24,683 nucleotides of DNA from contig JANMRB010000205.1 in NCBI GenBank assembly GCA_031370825.1, forward strand, positions 1 through 24,683, written 5' to 3'. Source of the DNA: JAENVT01 sp031370825. Its GTDB lineage: Bacteria > Actinomycetota > Acidimicrobiia > Acidimicrobiales > Ilumatobacteraceae. Below, piece by piece: positions 1 through 8,927 of this stretch (the stretch's first letter is position 1; each line of letters starts with the position of its first letter). Under the pieces are notes generated by a model. That model worked only from the letters and a program-made list of their open reading frames with translations, searched no databases and was not told the origin of the DNA. The position numbers and the translations under genes are program-made.

Positions 1-2
1 TG

Positions 3-3000
3 TCGGAGCTTCCGGTCGATTTCGTCGAGAACCGTGGTCAATGGGACCCCAGCATCGTATTCGCAGCGCGCAACGGCACGGCGTCGGCCGCGTTCGAACG
101 CGATGGAATCCAACTGGACCTGGGTAGCGGCAAGCCCGTCGGGCTCGCGTTCGAGGGTGCCGCGTCGTCGGCGACCTTGACCGGTGAGGACGAGCGCCCG
201 AGCGTGTACAACTTCGTTTTCGGCAACGACCCGACGGGTTGGCACACTGACATCCCGAGCTATTCCTCGGTGCTCTATAGCGACATCTACGACGGGATCG
301 ACGTGCGCGTGCGCCAGGCCGGCGCGAACCTCGAGTACGACCTCCTCGTCGACCCCGGCGCCGCGCTCGAACAATTCGTGATCCGCGCCGATTCCAGCAC
401 GGCCGCCTTCATCGATGCCGACGGCGCGCTGGTCCTGCACACAGACGCCGGCCCGCTGCAACACGCTCCGCCCGTGGCGTGGGACGTACTCCCGAGTGGA
501 GACCGCCGTCCGCTACGCAGCGAGTTCCGCCTGCTCGGCGACAACCGCTTCGGGTTCGCTGTCACCGGGCACGACGCCTCTCTTCCCCTCATCGTCGACC
601 CGGGGATCGAGTGGTCCACATACCTGGGCGGAAGCGGGGACGAGGCTCTCGGTGGCATGGTCCGCGTGAACGACAGCACCGGCGACGTGATCATCGGCGG
701 TTGGACGCGCTCGCCGGAGTTCCCACCGATCGGGAGCGTGAGAGCTGCAGGCACTGTCTTCGTCGCCCGGCTCTCGGGTGCCGGGAATGCGCTCAAGTAC
801 GCGACCTTCTTCGGGGGCTCCAACGTGCACACGGTCCAAGACGTCGCCGTTGATGCGGTCGGCAACGCGCTCGTTGTCGGCGACACGAACTCGAAGGACT
901 TTCCGACCACACCAGGCGCGTTCGACTCCACTCCCCCTGGTAACCCTGCGTTTCCGCTGGACTTCGGCGAGTACGACGGATACGTCATCCGGTTCAATGC
1001 CACCGGCGGCGGGCCGCTGCTCGCCACGTATCTCGGCGGCGATCGGCTGACCGGCCAAGATCTCGTCAGCCGGGCCGGTTACGACCCCGCCGGCAACCCG
1101 ATCGTCGCCGGGTTCACGAGTTCGACCGGCTTCCCGACGACTACCGGTGCGTACGACCGGACGATGAGCGGCGGTGACATCTTCGTGACCCGCTTGTCCC
1201 CGGATGGAAGGCAGGTCACGTATTCGAGCTTCCTCGGCGGCGACGGCCAGGAAAGTGTCTTCGACATGGTCGTCGGCCCCGACGGAGCCGTGAACCTCAC
1301 CGGGCAGACGTTCGTCCCGGACACCGGTGCGCTGTTCCCGACGACCGCGGGTGCTTTCGACACGACGGCCGGCGCCTTGGGCAGCCGCGACCGCGAAGCC
1401 TTCGTTGCGCGCCTGCAGCCCGACGGCGCCGGCGCGGCCGACCTGCGCTACTCGACACTGCTCGGGGGCAACGAGTACATCGAGGCCGGCAACGGCATCG
1501 CGCTCGACCCCAATGACCCGACGCTCATCACGGCGAGCGGGTTCACGCGATCGGGAGACTTCCCGACGACTCCGGGCGCGCTGCTGCGGACCCACTTCGC
1601 GCCGATCGACACCTCCATGGGGTGGGTCGCACGCTTGCGGACTCCAGCGGGCGGTGGCGGCAGCGTTCTCTGGTCGACGCTGTACGGCGCGCCGGGCAAC
1701 CAGACCGCGGACGATGTCGTCGTCGACGCCACGGGCGCGGCGATCATCGTGGGGGGCACCGCCGTCAACAACCCGCCGACGACCGACCGTGCCTACGACC
1801 GAATTCCCGAGGATGGCACAGCAGAGGCCCGCACGGCCGGCGACGCGTACGTCACGAAGATCGCGGCAGACGGCAGCCAGATCCTGTACTCGACGCTCCT
1901 CGGGGCGACGGCCGGCGAGGCCGCACTCGAGGTCGTCCCCGGCGGCGGCAACTCAGTCGTCGTCGCCGGCATCACGATGTCGACGGACTTCCCGGTGACG
2001 GCGGGGGCATTCGACACGGTGTACGCGGCCGACGGCAAGCCGAGCGGCACAGACTCGCCGGGCACCCTCGCCGAGGACATCTTCGTCACGAAGCTATCGC
2101 TTGACTCGATGCCAACGACCGACACGAACCCGCCGCCCGCGCCGACGATCTCCTGGCCGAACGACGGCGCGGTGTTCGACATGTCGAGCGCCACTGGCGT
2201 GCGCGTCGCTCTCGACTGGGCGGACATCGCCGATGCCTCCGGCATCAGGGCATACCACGTTCAGGTCAGCCCGAACCCCGAGTTCCGCGACGACTTCCAG
2301 GCCGAACTCGACGGGTGGTACGAGCCGTGGGCACCGACGTCGTTCTCGTCGTACTTCTACTGCTGCGGTTTCACCCGCACGTACTCGTGGCGAGTACAGG
2401 CACTCGACGCCGCGGGCAACCTCGGTCCGTGGTCCCCGGTGCGGACATACCGAGTGCAGGAGGCCGCCAGCACCGTCCTCACCGCGCCCGTGTTGACGAG
2501 CCCACCGAGTGGCGGCCGCTACCGACCCGGCAACATCACGTTCGCCTGGAACCACGTATCGGGCGCGACGAGCTACACGCTCGAGGTCGACACGACCACG
2601 AACTTCAACAGCTCGAACAAGATCACCGTCTCGAACATCACAATGAACCAACAAGCCGCGACGCTCAACGGCGATCGGGACTGGTTCTGGCGGGTGCGAG
2701 CTTTCAACGGCACCACGGCCGGGCCGCTCTCGAGCAGACGTAGCGTCCAGACCAGGACTGGGTCGCCGGCGCCCCCGGTCCCACCGCCGGGCACACCGCT
2801 TCCCCCGCCACCCGCGACCGGCACCGGGCTGAAGAGCCTCGCGTTCAGCCCGGAACTCGTCGCTGGCAGCCAGTCGCTGACAGGCACCGTGACGTTGTAC
2901 AGCGCGGCACCGTCGGGCGGGTCGACGGTGATCCTGACGGCCCAGTATCCCGATCGGTTGTCGGTGCCGGCCAGCGTCACCGTTCCGGCGGGTGCCACTT

Positions 3001-4589
3001 CGACGACCTTCGCCGCGAGCACAACCGACGGTCGAGTCGTCGTTCCGACCGTCATCGGCCAGTACGGCGGGTCGACGCAGGCAGCGACCGTTTTCATGTC
3101 CCCAGCCGAGCCCCTCCTGGTGCTGCAAACGTTCACGCTCAGCACACCGTCCGTGCAGGGCGGTGGGACAGTCGTCGGCACCGTCGCGCTGAACCCAGGC
3201 TTCATCCCGGGTCCGGGCGGGGCGATCGTCATGCTGGCGAGCACGAATCCGTCCGTGGCATCCGTTCCGGGAAGTGTCACGATCCCGCAAGGTTCGACGA
3301 GCGCCACATTCACGATCACGACCCAGCCAGTCACGACCTCGACTCCAGCGGTGATCGTGGCCACTCGCAGCTCGATGAAGACGATGCCGCTCGAGATCCT
3401 TCCCTCGGCGGCGCTCACGGACCTCTCCTTCAACCCCAATCCGGCGATTGGAACCTTTGGCTCCACGGGAACGGTCACGCTCGGCGGGCCCGCGCCAGCC
3501 GGAGGAAAGCTGGTGTCACTCACGAGCAGCGACACGCGGTGGGCGACGGTGCCCGCGAGCGTCACGGTGCCTTCGGGTGCGACGAGCGCGACCTTCGCTG
3601 TCGCGACTGCGTCCGACCCGACCCAGGGCCAATTCTCGATCATCAAAGCGACGGCGGACGGTTTGACGAGGCAGACCACGCTCAATGTGAACCCCCCGCC
3701 ACCGGGGCCAGGCTTGTCGTCGCTGTCTCTCAACCCGACGAGCGTCACCGGCGGCACCTCTTCGACGGGAACGGTCGCGGTCAGCAGCAACGTATCCGCC
3801 TGCTGCGTGGGCGTCATCCTGTCGAGCAGCGATCCCTCCGTCGCTTCGGTACCGGACAGCGTCTTTGTCCCCGTGGGATCTTCGAGCGTTCAGTTCCCCG
3901 TCACAACCACTGCGCCGGCTGTGTCCACGTCCGTGACGATCACCGCCACTCGTGGCGGTATCACCCGCACGGCCGTTCTGACGGTCAACCCCGCGGGCCC
4001 AGTGGCTGTGACGCTGTCCTCCGTCTCGCTCAACCCGACGAGCGTGACCGGCGGCAACCCGTCGACGGGAACAGTCACACTCAGCGGCGCCGCGCCGGCG
4101 GGAGGTACGGCAGTGACCCTCAGCAGCTCGAACGCCGCAGTGGCCAGCGTGCCCGCAAGCGTCACGGTCCCCGCCGGCTCGACAAGCTCCACCTTCACAA
4201 CCGCGACCAGCTCAGTGACGGCCTCGACCGCGGTGACGATCACGGCCGCTGCCGATGCTGTCACGAGGACTGCGACGCTGACCGTCAACCCGGTGGGTAC
4301 CGGCCCGCTCCCCGCGCCGTCACTCGTGAGTCCTGTCGCGGATGCGCGCTTCTCATCCGGCCAGATGATCACGTTCGACTGGTCCGACGTGACTGGCGCC
4401 GCTAGCTACACGATCCAGATCGACGACCAGGACACGTTCTCTTCGCCTGTCGTGACACAGACGGTGACCGCCTCGACCATGGCGATCAACACTCTGCCAA
4501 CGACTCGAATGTGGTGGCGCGTGCGCGCTAACGACCAAGCCGGCAACCCCGGTACGTTCTCGGGTGGCAGGCGCTTCGAGTTGCGCTAA
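3..4589 (+). CDS. Secreted SBBP beta-propeller / FN3 / Ig-like repeat protein (5' partial)
   Basis: The frame is open from the window edge, so the gene begins upstream; the TTG at 177 is internal and not a start. The first codons read VDFVENRGQWD, the usual opening of SBBP (beta-propeller repeat) proteins. About 610-2100 carries repeated blades with motifs such as YSTLLGG, a glycine/valine strand and FPTTPGAFD. Two FN3-like modules follow (about 2130-2460 and 2480-2750), then a proline-rich linker (about 2764-2826), five Ig-like repeats (2829 to about 4300) and a last FN3-like module ending in RRFELR. At least 1,528 residues are visible. There is no LPXTG motif or C-terminal membrane segment, so it is probably released or held by its missing N-terminus. 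Family knowledge suggests an extracellular adhesive or scaffold role; no enzyme motif is visible. The only cysteines seen are two adjacent pairs. The next gene starts 53 bp downstream. Confidence 0.9.
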   Translation, partial: SELPVDFVENRGQWDPSIVFAARNGTASAAFERDGIQLDLGSGKPVGLAFEGAASSATLTGEDERPSVYNFVFGNDPTGWHTDIPSYSSVLYSDIYDGIDVRVRQAGANLEYDLLVDPGAALEQFVIRADSSTAAFIDADGALVLHTDAGPLQHAPPVAWDVLPSGDRRPLRSEFRLLGDNRFGFAVTGHDASLPLIVDPGIEWSTYLGGSGDEALGGMVRVNDSTGDVIIGGWTRSPEFPPIGSVRAAGTVFVARLSGAGNALKYATFFGGSNVHTVQDVAVDAVGNALVVGDTNSKDFPTTPGAFDSTPPGNPAFPLDFGEYDGYVIRFNATGGGPLLATYLGGDRLTGQDLVSRAGYDPAGNPIVAGFTSSTGFPTTTGAYDRTMSGGDIFVTRLSPDGRQVTYSSFLGGDGQESVFDMVVGPDGAVNLTGQTFVPDTGALFPTTAGAFDTTAGALGSRDREAFVARLQPDGAGAADLRYSTLLGGNEYIEAGNGIALDPNDPTLITASGFTRSGDFPTTPGALLRTHFAPIDTSMGWVARLRTPAGGGGSVLWSTLYGAPGNQTADDVVVDATGAAIIVGGTAVNNPPTTDRAYDRIPEDGTAEARTAGDAYVTKIAADGSQILYSTLLGATAGEAALEVVPGGGNSVVVAGITMSTDFPVTAGAFDTVYAADGKPSGTDSPGTLAEDIFVTKLSLDSMPTTDTNPPPAPTISWPNDGAVFDMSSATGVRVALDWADIADASGIRAYHVQVSPNPEFRDDFQAELDGWYEPWAPTSFSSYFYCCGFTRTYSWRVQALDAAGNLGPWSPVRTYRVQEAASTVLTAPVLTSPPSGGRYRPGNITFAWNHVSGATSYTLEVDTTTNFNSSNKITVSNITMNQQAATLNGDRDWFWRVRAFNGTTAGPLSSRRSVQTRTGSPAPPVPPPGTPLPPPPATGTGLKSLAFSPELVAGSQSLTGTVTLYSAAPSGGSTVILTAQYPDRLSVPASVTVPAGATSTTFAASTTDGRVVVPTVIGQYGGSTQAATVFMSPAEPLLVLQTFTLSTPSVQGGGTVVGTVALNPGFIPGPGGAIVMLASTNPSVASVPGSVTIPQGSTSATFTITTQPVTTSTPAVIVATRSSMKTMPLEILPSAALTDLSFNPNPAIGTFGSTGTVTLGGPAPAGGKLVSLTSSDTRWATVPASVTVPSGATSATFAVATASDPTQGQFSIIKATADGLTRQTTLNVNPPPPGPGLSSLSLNPTSVTGGTSSTGTVAVSSNVSACCVGVILSSSDPSVASVPDSVFVPVGSSSVQFPVTTTAPAVSTSVTITATRGGITRTAVLTVNPAGPVAVTLSSVSLNPTSVTGGNPSTGTVTLSGAAPAGGTAVTLSSSNAAVASVPASVTVPAGSTSSTFTTATSSVTASTAVTITAAADAVTRTATLTVNPVGTGPLPAPSLVSPVADARFSSGQMITFDWSDVTGAASYTIQIDDQDTFSSPVVTQTVTASTMAINTLPTTRMWWRVRANDQAGNPGTFSGGRRFELR
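2829..4300 (+). repeat. Five tandem Ig-like repeats of about 97-100 codons
   Basis: Repeat units begin at about 2829, 3123, 3414, 3714 and 4014, spaced 294, 291, 300 and 300 nt. Each opens with a motif like LSSLSLNPTSVTGG, continues through TGTVTLSGAAPAGG and VASVPASVTVPAG, and closes near TRTATLTVNP. Units 4 and 5 are the most alike, sharing nearly identical DNA such as the block ctcaacccgacgagcgt. This looks like expansion by duplication inside the gene. Confidence 0.85.
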
Positions 4590-4642
4590 CGAAAGACCCC
4601 ACACGAGTACTATCGTCCGCTGACACCAAAGAGGAGTGATCT

Positions 4643-5038
4643 ATGCAAGCTTTCCCTGCGCTGACCCACGTCGCGCTGACAGTCCGCGATCTGTCAGTGA
4701 GCGTCCCCTGGTACGAGGCGTTGTTCGATACCAAGCCAGTGCTCGACGAAGACACCGACCCCGACTTCCACCACACCGTGTACCTTCTCGGCAACACGTT
4801 GATCGGCTTGCACCAACACAAGCAACCGGCGCCCGACGAAACGTTCAGCGAGTATCGGATCGGTCTCGACCATGTCGCATTCGGCTGCGCCAATCGCGCT
4901 GAGCTCGACGATTGGGTTCAGCGGCTCGACGCGCTCGGCGTCACTCACGGCGGCATCAAGGACGCGACCTACGGCTCCGGGATTAGCTTCCGGGATCCGG
5001 ACGGCATCCCGCTGGAATTCTTCGCTCCGCCAGGCTGA
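4643..5038 (+). CDS. VOC-family (glyoxalase/bleomycin-resistance fold) protein
   Basis: A 131-residue protein with the two beta-alpha-beta-beta-beta halves of the vicinal oxygen chelate fold. The four usual metal-ligand positions are filled: H9 (LTHVALTV), H57 (IGLHQH), H77 (LDHVAF) and E125 (IPLEFF). The closing motif RDPDGIPLEFFAP is typical of the family. This is a single-domain cytoplasmic enzyme that probably binds a divalent metal and works as a dimer. The family covers glyoxalases, dioxygenases and drug-binding proteins, and the substrate cannot be read from sequence. The ATG is preceded by gaggag at 4631-4636 with a 6-nt spacer, which fixes the start. Its stop lies one base from the stop of the convergent permease gene, so any terminator must lie within coding sequence. 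Confidence 0.92.
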   Translation: MQAFPALTHVALTVRDLSVSVPWYEALFDTKPVLDEDTDPDFHHTVYLLGNTLIGLHQHKQPAPDETFSEYRIGLDHVAFGCANRAELDDWVQRLDALGVTHGGIKDATYGSGISFRDPDGIPLEFFAPPG

Positions 5039-5039
5039 C

Positions 5040-7673
5040 TCATCCGGCTCGCAAGTCACGCCCCGGCGACCTCTTGACGACCGTCCATCCGGGGACGAGG
5101 ACCACGAGATTGGCAATCACGATCGCGGACGCGACGAGAACCGCGAGCGCCCACCATGGCGTGACCGATACGGCGACCACGTCGAGGTGGCGAGCCGACG
5201 TCAGCCAAGCCTGGCGGCCGACGGCGATACCGACTGGGATCGCGACGATCAACGGGACGACCGCCGTTGCGGTGGCCTGCGCCGCAACCGACCAACGGAC
5301 ACCTTTGCTCGACAATCCAAGGGCACGCATGACGGCGAACTCAAACCGACGAGCACGGACTGCGGTGTACAGCAGATAGCACAGCAGGGCTGCCGCTGCG
5401 ATGGACACCACGTTCACCAGCGCGAGGGGCACTCGGTCGTTGTGGCTGAGGTTCAAGCCGACCACGAGGGTCAGGACCTGTTCAGGGCTCGGAGCGATGA
5501 CCTCCTCGACCCCTTCGACCCCTTCGATCGCACTGGCCGATGACTGTAGGTCGCCTGACACACGAAGGTACGCGCCTGGGCTTTCGATGCGGGTGTTGGT
5601 GAGGATCTGCGTTGCTTCGCTGGGTAGATCAGCCGGTAGGTCGGCAGGTAGCCACTCGAGTGCGCGTGCGACCTCTTCGTAGCTGGGTTCGACCAGCGCC
5701 GCCAGACCGCCGAGGGTGAATGCAGCCTGGGCGAAGTCCTGCGTCCGTTGCAGCGGCAGGACGGCGATCCCGGTGATCTCGAAGTTGGCGATCACCGGAT
5801 CCTCGTCGGGCGGGTTCAGCGCAAGGTCCGGCAAGCCGCGTTCGAGCGCGGCCTGCCCGAGCGCGTCAGCGAGCGACGTGACGAGGGCCGACCGCGCAAT
5901 GGCGACACTGTCACCCACGCCGAGGTTGGTAGCTCGAGCGAACACTGCGTTGATCGCCACCTCGTCCGGGCCATCGGGTGCTCGCCCGCTGACGATCGAG
6001 GGTGTGATTGCCCCCGGCCCGGTGTCGAACGACCACGGCCACACCGTGATCTCGGTATCAGCGACGGCGAGGAACACCGGCGGGAAGAACGTTCCGGCAG
6101 TCACGTCTTCGACTCCTTCGATGTCGCCGAGCCCGTCCAGGATCGAGGGGGCCACCTCCGAGGCGTTCGAGCTGAACGCGACCCAGGCGTCCCAGTTCCA
6201 TCCCATCAGCGAAGGAGTTCGCTCGAAGTGGTTGAGCCCGGCGAGGTAGGTCAGGCTGGCGACACACGTCGCCCCAGCTACTGCCAATGAGATGAGGCTC
6301 GGCCATGGGCTGGCTTGACGCGGACCTGCAGGCGTGCCCACGGCGGTGAGTACGCCGCTGCGCGCCGCGGGCCGAAGGTGAGACGAGGCGATCGCCATCC
6401 CTCGGTGGTCAGAGGACTGCGGAACCTTGGCCTCGCCCGAACTGTTGGTCCGCCATGCGGCGAGCGCTCCCATGGCGACCAATGCAGTGACCAGCAGCAC
6501 GATTCCGATGGCAGTAAGTGCCGCGTCGAACTCGAGGGGCGTGTGCGGAGCGATTGTCACGGCAAAACCTCGTGGCATGAACGCGCTGATCACCGGCGCC
6601 AAGACGGCTGCCAGCAGCCCGCCGAGGAGGCCGAGCGCACCGACGTGGGTGAGTGACTGAACGACGGCCTGCTTCCGGGTCGTTCCGAGCGCGGCCAGCA
6701 CCGCCGTATTGCCGGCGGTCTCCCGCAGATGCCTGCCCACGATCGGACCCAGCAACAGCACGGCGCCCAACGCTCCGACACCGGACAACAGCCACAACAG
6801 CTGGGCGTCGCTGGCGAGGGCATCATCGAACGCAACCGCCCGCTCGCGCAGATCGATGATGATCTGATACGGCGCGAGTGCCTGGCTGATGGCCTCGCGC
6901 GACGCTCCGCGATCGACCCACACGATCGTATTCGTCTGTGTTTCTGCGCCCGCCGCGACTAGCTGATCGACCACGGCAGGATCTACATAGGCGGGCTCGA
7001 TCGCCTGGCCGGTCCCGGGCGGCTCGATATCGAGCGGACCGACCGATACACCGCTCACCGTCAGAGTCGTGGTTCGACCCATCTCGACCGGTTCAAAGTC
7101 GACGTTGCACCACCCGGCGAGGAGTAGCGAATCGCCAACACTGATGCCCACCCGTTCGGCTGTGGCAAGCGTTACGACCACCTCGGAATTGCCCGGCTCG
7201 GGCAGCTTGCCCTCCAGTCGGAACGGCATGGCCTGTGCGTCAGCTCTCACAGGTCCGACCGGCACGAGAGCGACTGACCGATCGTTGTCGACACACCCGG
7301 TCGGGTCGTCCGCGGTAGCGAGCAGCGGCTCGCCGTCTTTGTCGACGAAGTAGGGCAAGACCGACAGGATTGATCGCGCTTGTTCGACCACCGCGACGCC
7401 CTCCAAGCGTTCGACCATGGTTGCAGCGCTCACCTGCTTCGGAGGGGCGTCGCAGCCGAAAGCCGTGGCCGGTCGCTCGCAGGTGGGGATGACCACGAGG
7501 TCGGGTGCGTGGATTTCGTCGACGAAGGTCTGATACGTGGATTCCACGCGCCGGGCCGTCGCTGCGGCGGCAAGGACAAACCCGCCGACGCCTCCGATCA
7601 GCAGCGCCACCACCAACGACCGCGCCCACGCCCGCCGCCAACGGACGCGGATCGAGAGCCAGAGCAGAGCCAC
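5040..7673 (-). CDS. FtsX-family ABC transporter permease, no adjacent ATPase
   Basis: An 877-residue membrane protein. Hydrophobic segments lie near residues 19-38, 292-312, 341-362, 382-406, 458-480, 752-772, 797-817 and 842-862, with two large extracytoplasmic regions between the first and second and between the fifth and sixth. The N-terminus (RVRWRRAWARS, then AAAATARRVESTY) and the C-terminal block (RRFEFAVMRALGLSSKGVRW, then a glycine-rich membrane segment) match the large actinobacterial FtsX/MacB-type permeases. Such proteins pair with a cytoplasmic ABC ATPase and usually move lipids, peptides or lipoproteins, or pass conformational signals. No ATPase lies next to it: the upstream neighbour is divergent and the downstream one convergent. 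The start is GTG with GGGAG about 10 nt upstream. The substrate is unknown. Confidence 0.9.
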   Translation of the reverse strand: MALLWLSIRVRWRRAWARSLVVALLIGGVGGFVLAAAATARRVESTYQTFVDEIHAPDLVVIPTCERPATAFGCDAPPKQVSAATMVERLEGVAVVEQARSILSVLPYFVDKDGEPLLATADDPTGCVDNDRSVALVPVGPVRADAQAMPFRLEGKLPEPGNSEVVVTLATAERVGISVGDSLLLAGWCNVDFEPVEMGRTTTLTVSGVSVGPLDIEPPGTGQAIEPAYVDPAVVDQLVAAGAETQTNTIVWVDRGASREAISQALAPYQIIIDLRERAVAFDDALASDAQLLWLLSGVGALGAVLLLGPIVGRHLRETAGNTAVLAALGTTRKQAVVQSLTHVGALGLLGGLLAAVLAPVISAFMPRGFAVTIAPHTPLEFDAALTAIGIVLLVTALVAMGALAAWRTNSSGEAKVPQSSDHRGMAIASSHLRPAARSGVLTAVGTPAGPRQASPWPSLISLAVAGATCVASLTYLAGLNHFERTPSLMGWNWDAWVAFSSNASEVAPSILDGLGDIEGVEDVTAGTFFPPVFLAVADTEITVWPWSFDTGPGAITPSIVSGRAPDGPDEVAINAVFARATNLGVGDSVAIARSALVTSLADALGQAALERGLPDLALNPPDEDPVIANFEITGIAVLPLQRTQDFAQAAFTLGGLAALVEPSYEEVARALEWLPADLPADLPSEATQILTNTRIESPGAYLRVSGDLQSSASAIEGVEGVEEVIAPSPEQVLTLVVGLNLSHNDRVPLALVNVVSIAAAALLCYLLYTAVRARRFEFAVMRALGLSSKGVRWSVAAQATATAVVPLIVAIPVGIAVGRQAWLTSARHLDVVAVSVTPWWALAVLVASAIVIANLVVLVPGWTVVKRSPGRDLRAG

Positions 7674-7750
7674 GGGATCGAGTCTCCCACTCGCTCAACG
7701 CCGACGACATGGTGCAGGCCAGCACTTCCAAGGGGGTGCTGTCACCCGTT

Positions 7751-7780
7751 GTAGTACTACGACGATCGTTCCATTGCAAT
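7751..7780. promoter_or_regulatory. Cluster of three perfect palindromes in a divergent promoter region
   Basis: The 135-bp gap between the divergent permease and glycosyltransferase genes contains GTAGTACTAC (7751-7760), ACGATCGT (7762-7769) and ATTGCAAT (7773-7780), all perfect palindromes within 30 bp. A looser CATTG/CAATG pair spans 7772-7789. This region must hold the promoters of both genes. The palindromes are candidate repressor or activator sites, but no matching regulator is encoded nearby and short palindromes arise by chance. I see no convincing -35/-10 pair. Confidence 0.3.
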
Positions 7781-7808
7781 AGTCCAATGCGAGGTGAACG
7801 ATGAGTGA

Positions 7809-8927
7809 ATGGGCGGTTACATACTCTCGTCCCACGACGGCTTCGGTCTAGGCCACGTCCGCCGGAACAGCTTGATCGCGGCTGCATTGCTCGGGGCGTG
7901 TCCACAGGCCGAGATCACGATCGTGACCGGCGTGCGGGTACGCCCGGGCTGGTTGCACGACCCGCGGCTGCGCGTCGTTCAGGTTCCGCCCCTGCTGAAG
8001 GACGCCGGGGGTACCTATCGAAGCGGGGGCATGAGCTTCCACCGTGCGATCGGCACGCGGAAGCGCCTATTTCGTGAACTCGTCGTCGAGCAACGCCCCG
8101 ACGTCGTGCTGATCGACCGGCATCCATACGGCACCGCTGGTGAGCTGCGACCCGGGGTCGAAGCCGCCCGCCGGCAGGGTGCCGCGATCGTCATCGGGTT
8201 GCGCGACGTGCTTGACGAGCCGGCACAAGTTCGGGCCGAGTTGCGCGGTGACGGCTGGGCCGACGTTGTCACCAGCTTCTCCCGCCTGCTGGTCTACGGC
8301 GACCGTGTCCTGTGTGACCACGTCGAAGAGTACGACGTTCCGCTCGAGCCGTACTACTGCGGGTGGGTTTGCGAGCAACCCCAAGTCCGCAGTGAAGCCG
8401 AGCCTCGCCATTTGGTCGTCGCCGCTGGCGGCGGCGGCGACGGCGGAGAAGTGTTCCGGCTGGGTGCCGAGCTCATCCGACGCCGTCCGGACTGGCACGG
8501 CACGCTCGTCGCCGGACCGTACGCGGCGGACGTGCGAAGCATTGCTTCTAGTTCGGACGCCGGCCCCCGGCTGACGGTCGTGCGCGGCGCGGCCAGCTGC
8601 CTGCCGTTCTTCGCCGCTGCCGGTGCTGTGCTGCAGATGGCGGGGTACAACTCGACCGTCGAGTCGCTCGCGGTCGGGATCCGCCCGATCCTGGTTCCGC
8701 GCCGAAGCCCGAGGCGCGAACAGGCGATCCGAGCCTCACGGTTGGCGTCGCTCGGCCTCGTCGACGTCGTCGACCAGGGTGCCGATGCCGCCGAGATCGA
8801 CTGGTTGCTGGACCGCCCCCGGCGCCATCCTCCGGGAGCAATCGAGCAGGCCGGTCTCAGCCTGGACGGCGCCGCCAACGCCGCAAAGGAGTTGCTCGCT
8901 CTCGCGAGCGGCAGGGTCGTGGTGTGA
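7809..8927 (+). CDS. MurG/GT28-like glycosyltransferase (GT-B fold), first gene of the operon
   Basis: A 372-residue protein. The N-terminal motif SSHDGFGLGHVRRN is the glycine-rich acceptor-side loop of predicted glycosyltransferases related to MurG and the COG4671 group. The C-terminal half carries the nucleotide-sugar side, with VVAAGGGGDGG and MAGYNSTVESLAVG (residues about 277-290), the latter matching the G-Y-N-T/S-x-x-E donor-binding motif. It should transfer a sugar from a nucleotide donor at the inner face of the membrane; donor and acceptor are unknown. The start is forced: an in-frame TGA at 7806-7808 directly precedes the ATG. GAGGTG at 7791-7796 leaves a rather long 12-nt spacer. 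An out-of-frame ATG at 7801 opens a 16-residue frame across the start. The stop overlaps the ABC gene by 4 nt (GTGA). Confidence 0.88.
   Translation: MGGYILSSHDGFGLGHVRRNSLIAAALLGACPQAEITIVTGVRVRPGWLHDPRLRVVQVPPLLKDAGGTYRSGGMSFHRAIGTRKRLFRELVVEQRPDVVLIDRHPYGTAGELRPGVEAARRQGAAIVIGLRDVLDEPAQVRAELRGDGWADVVTSFSRLLVYGDRVLCDHVEEYDVPLEPYYCGWVCEQPQVRSEAEPRHLVVAAGGGGDGGEVFRLGAELIRRRPDWHGTLVAGPYAADVRSIASSSDAGPRLTVVRGAASCLPFFAAAGAVLQMAGYNSTVESLAVGIRPILVPRRSPRREQAIRASRLASLGLVDVVDQGADAAEIDWLLDRPRRHPPGAIEQAGLSLDGAANAAKELLALASGRVVV

Noticed and set aside
2094..3290. Minus-strand frame of 398 codons
   Set aside because: The composition is dominated by arginine and glycine, typical of a shadow frame in GC-rich DNA.
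2573..3817. Minus-strand frame of 414 codons opposite the Ig-like repeats
   Set aside because: It mirrors the repeats in the antisense frame, giving valine/proline-rich text with repeated patterns but no independent motif or ribosome site.
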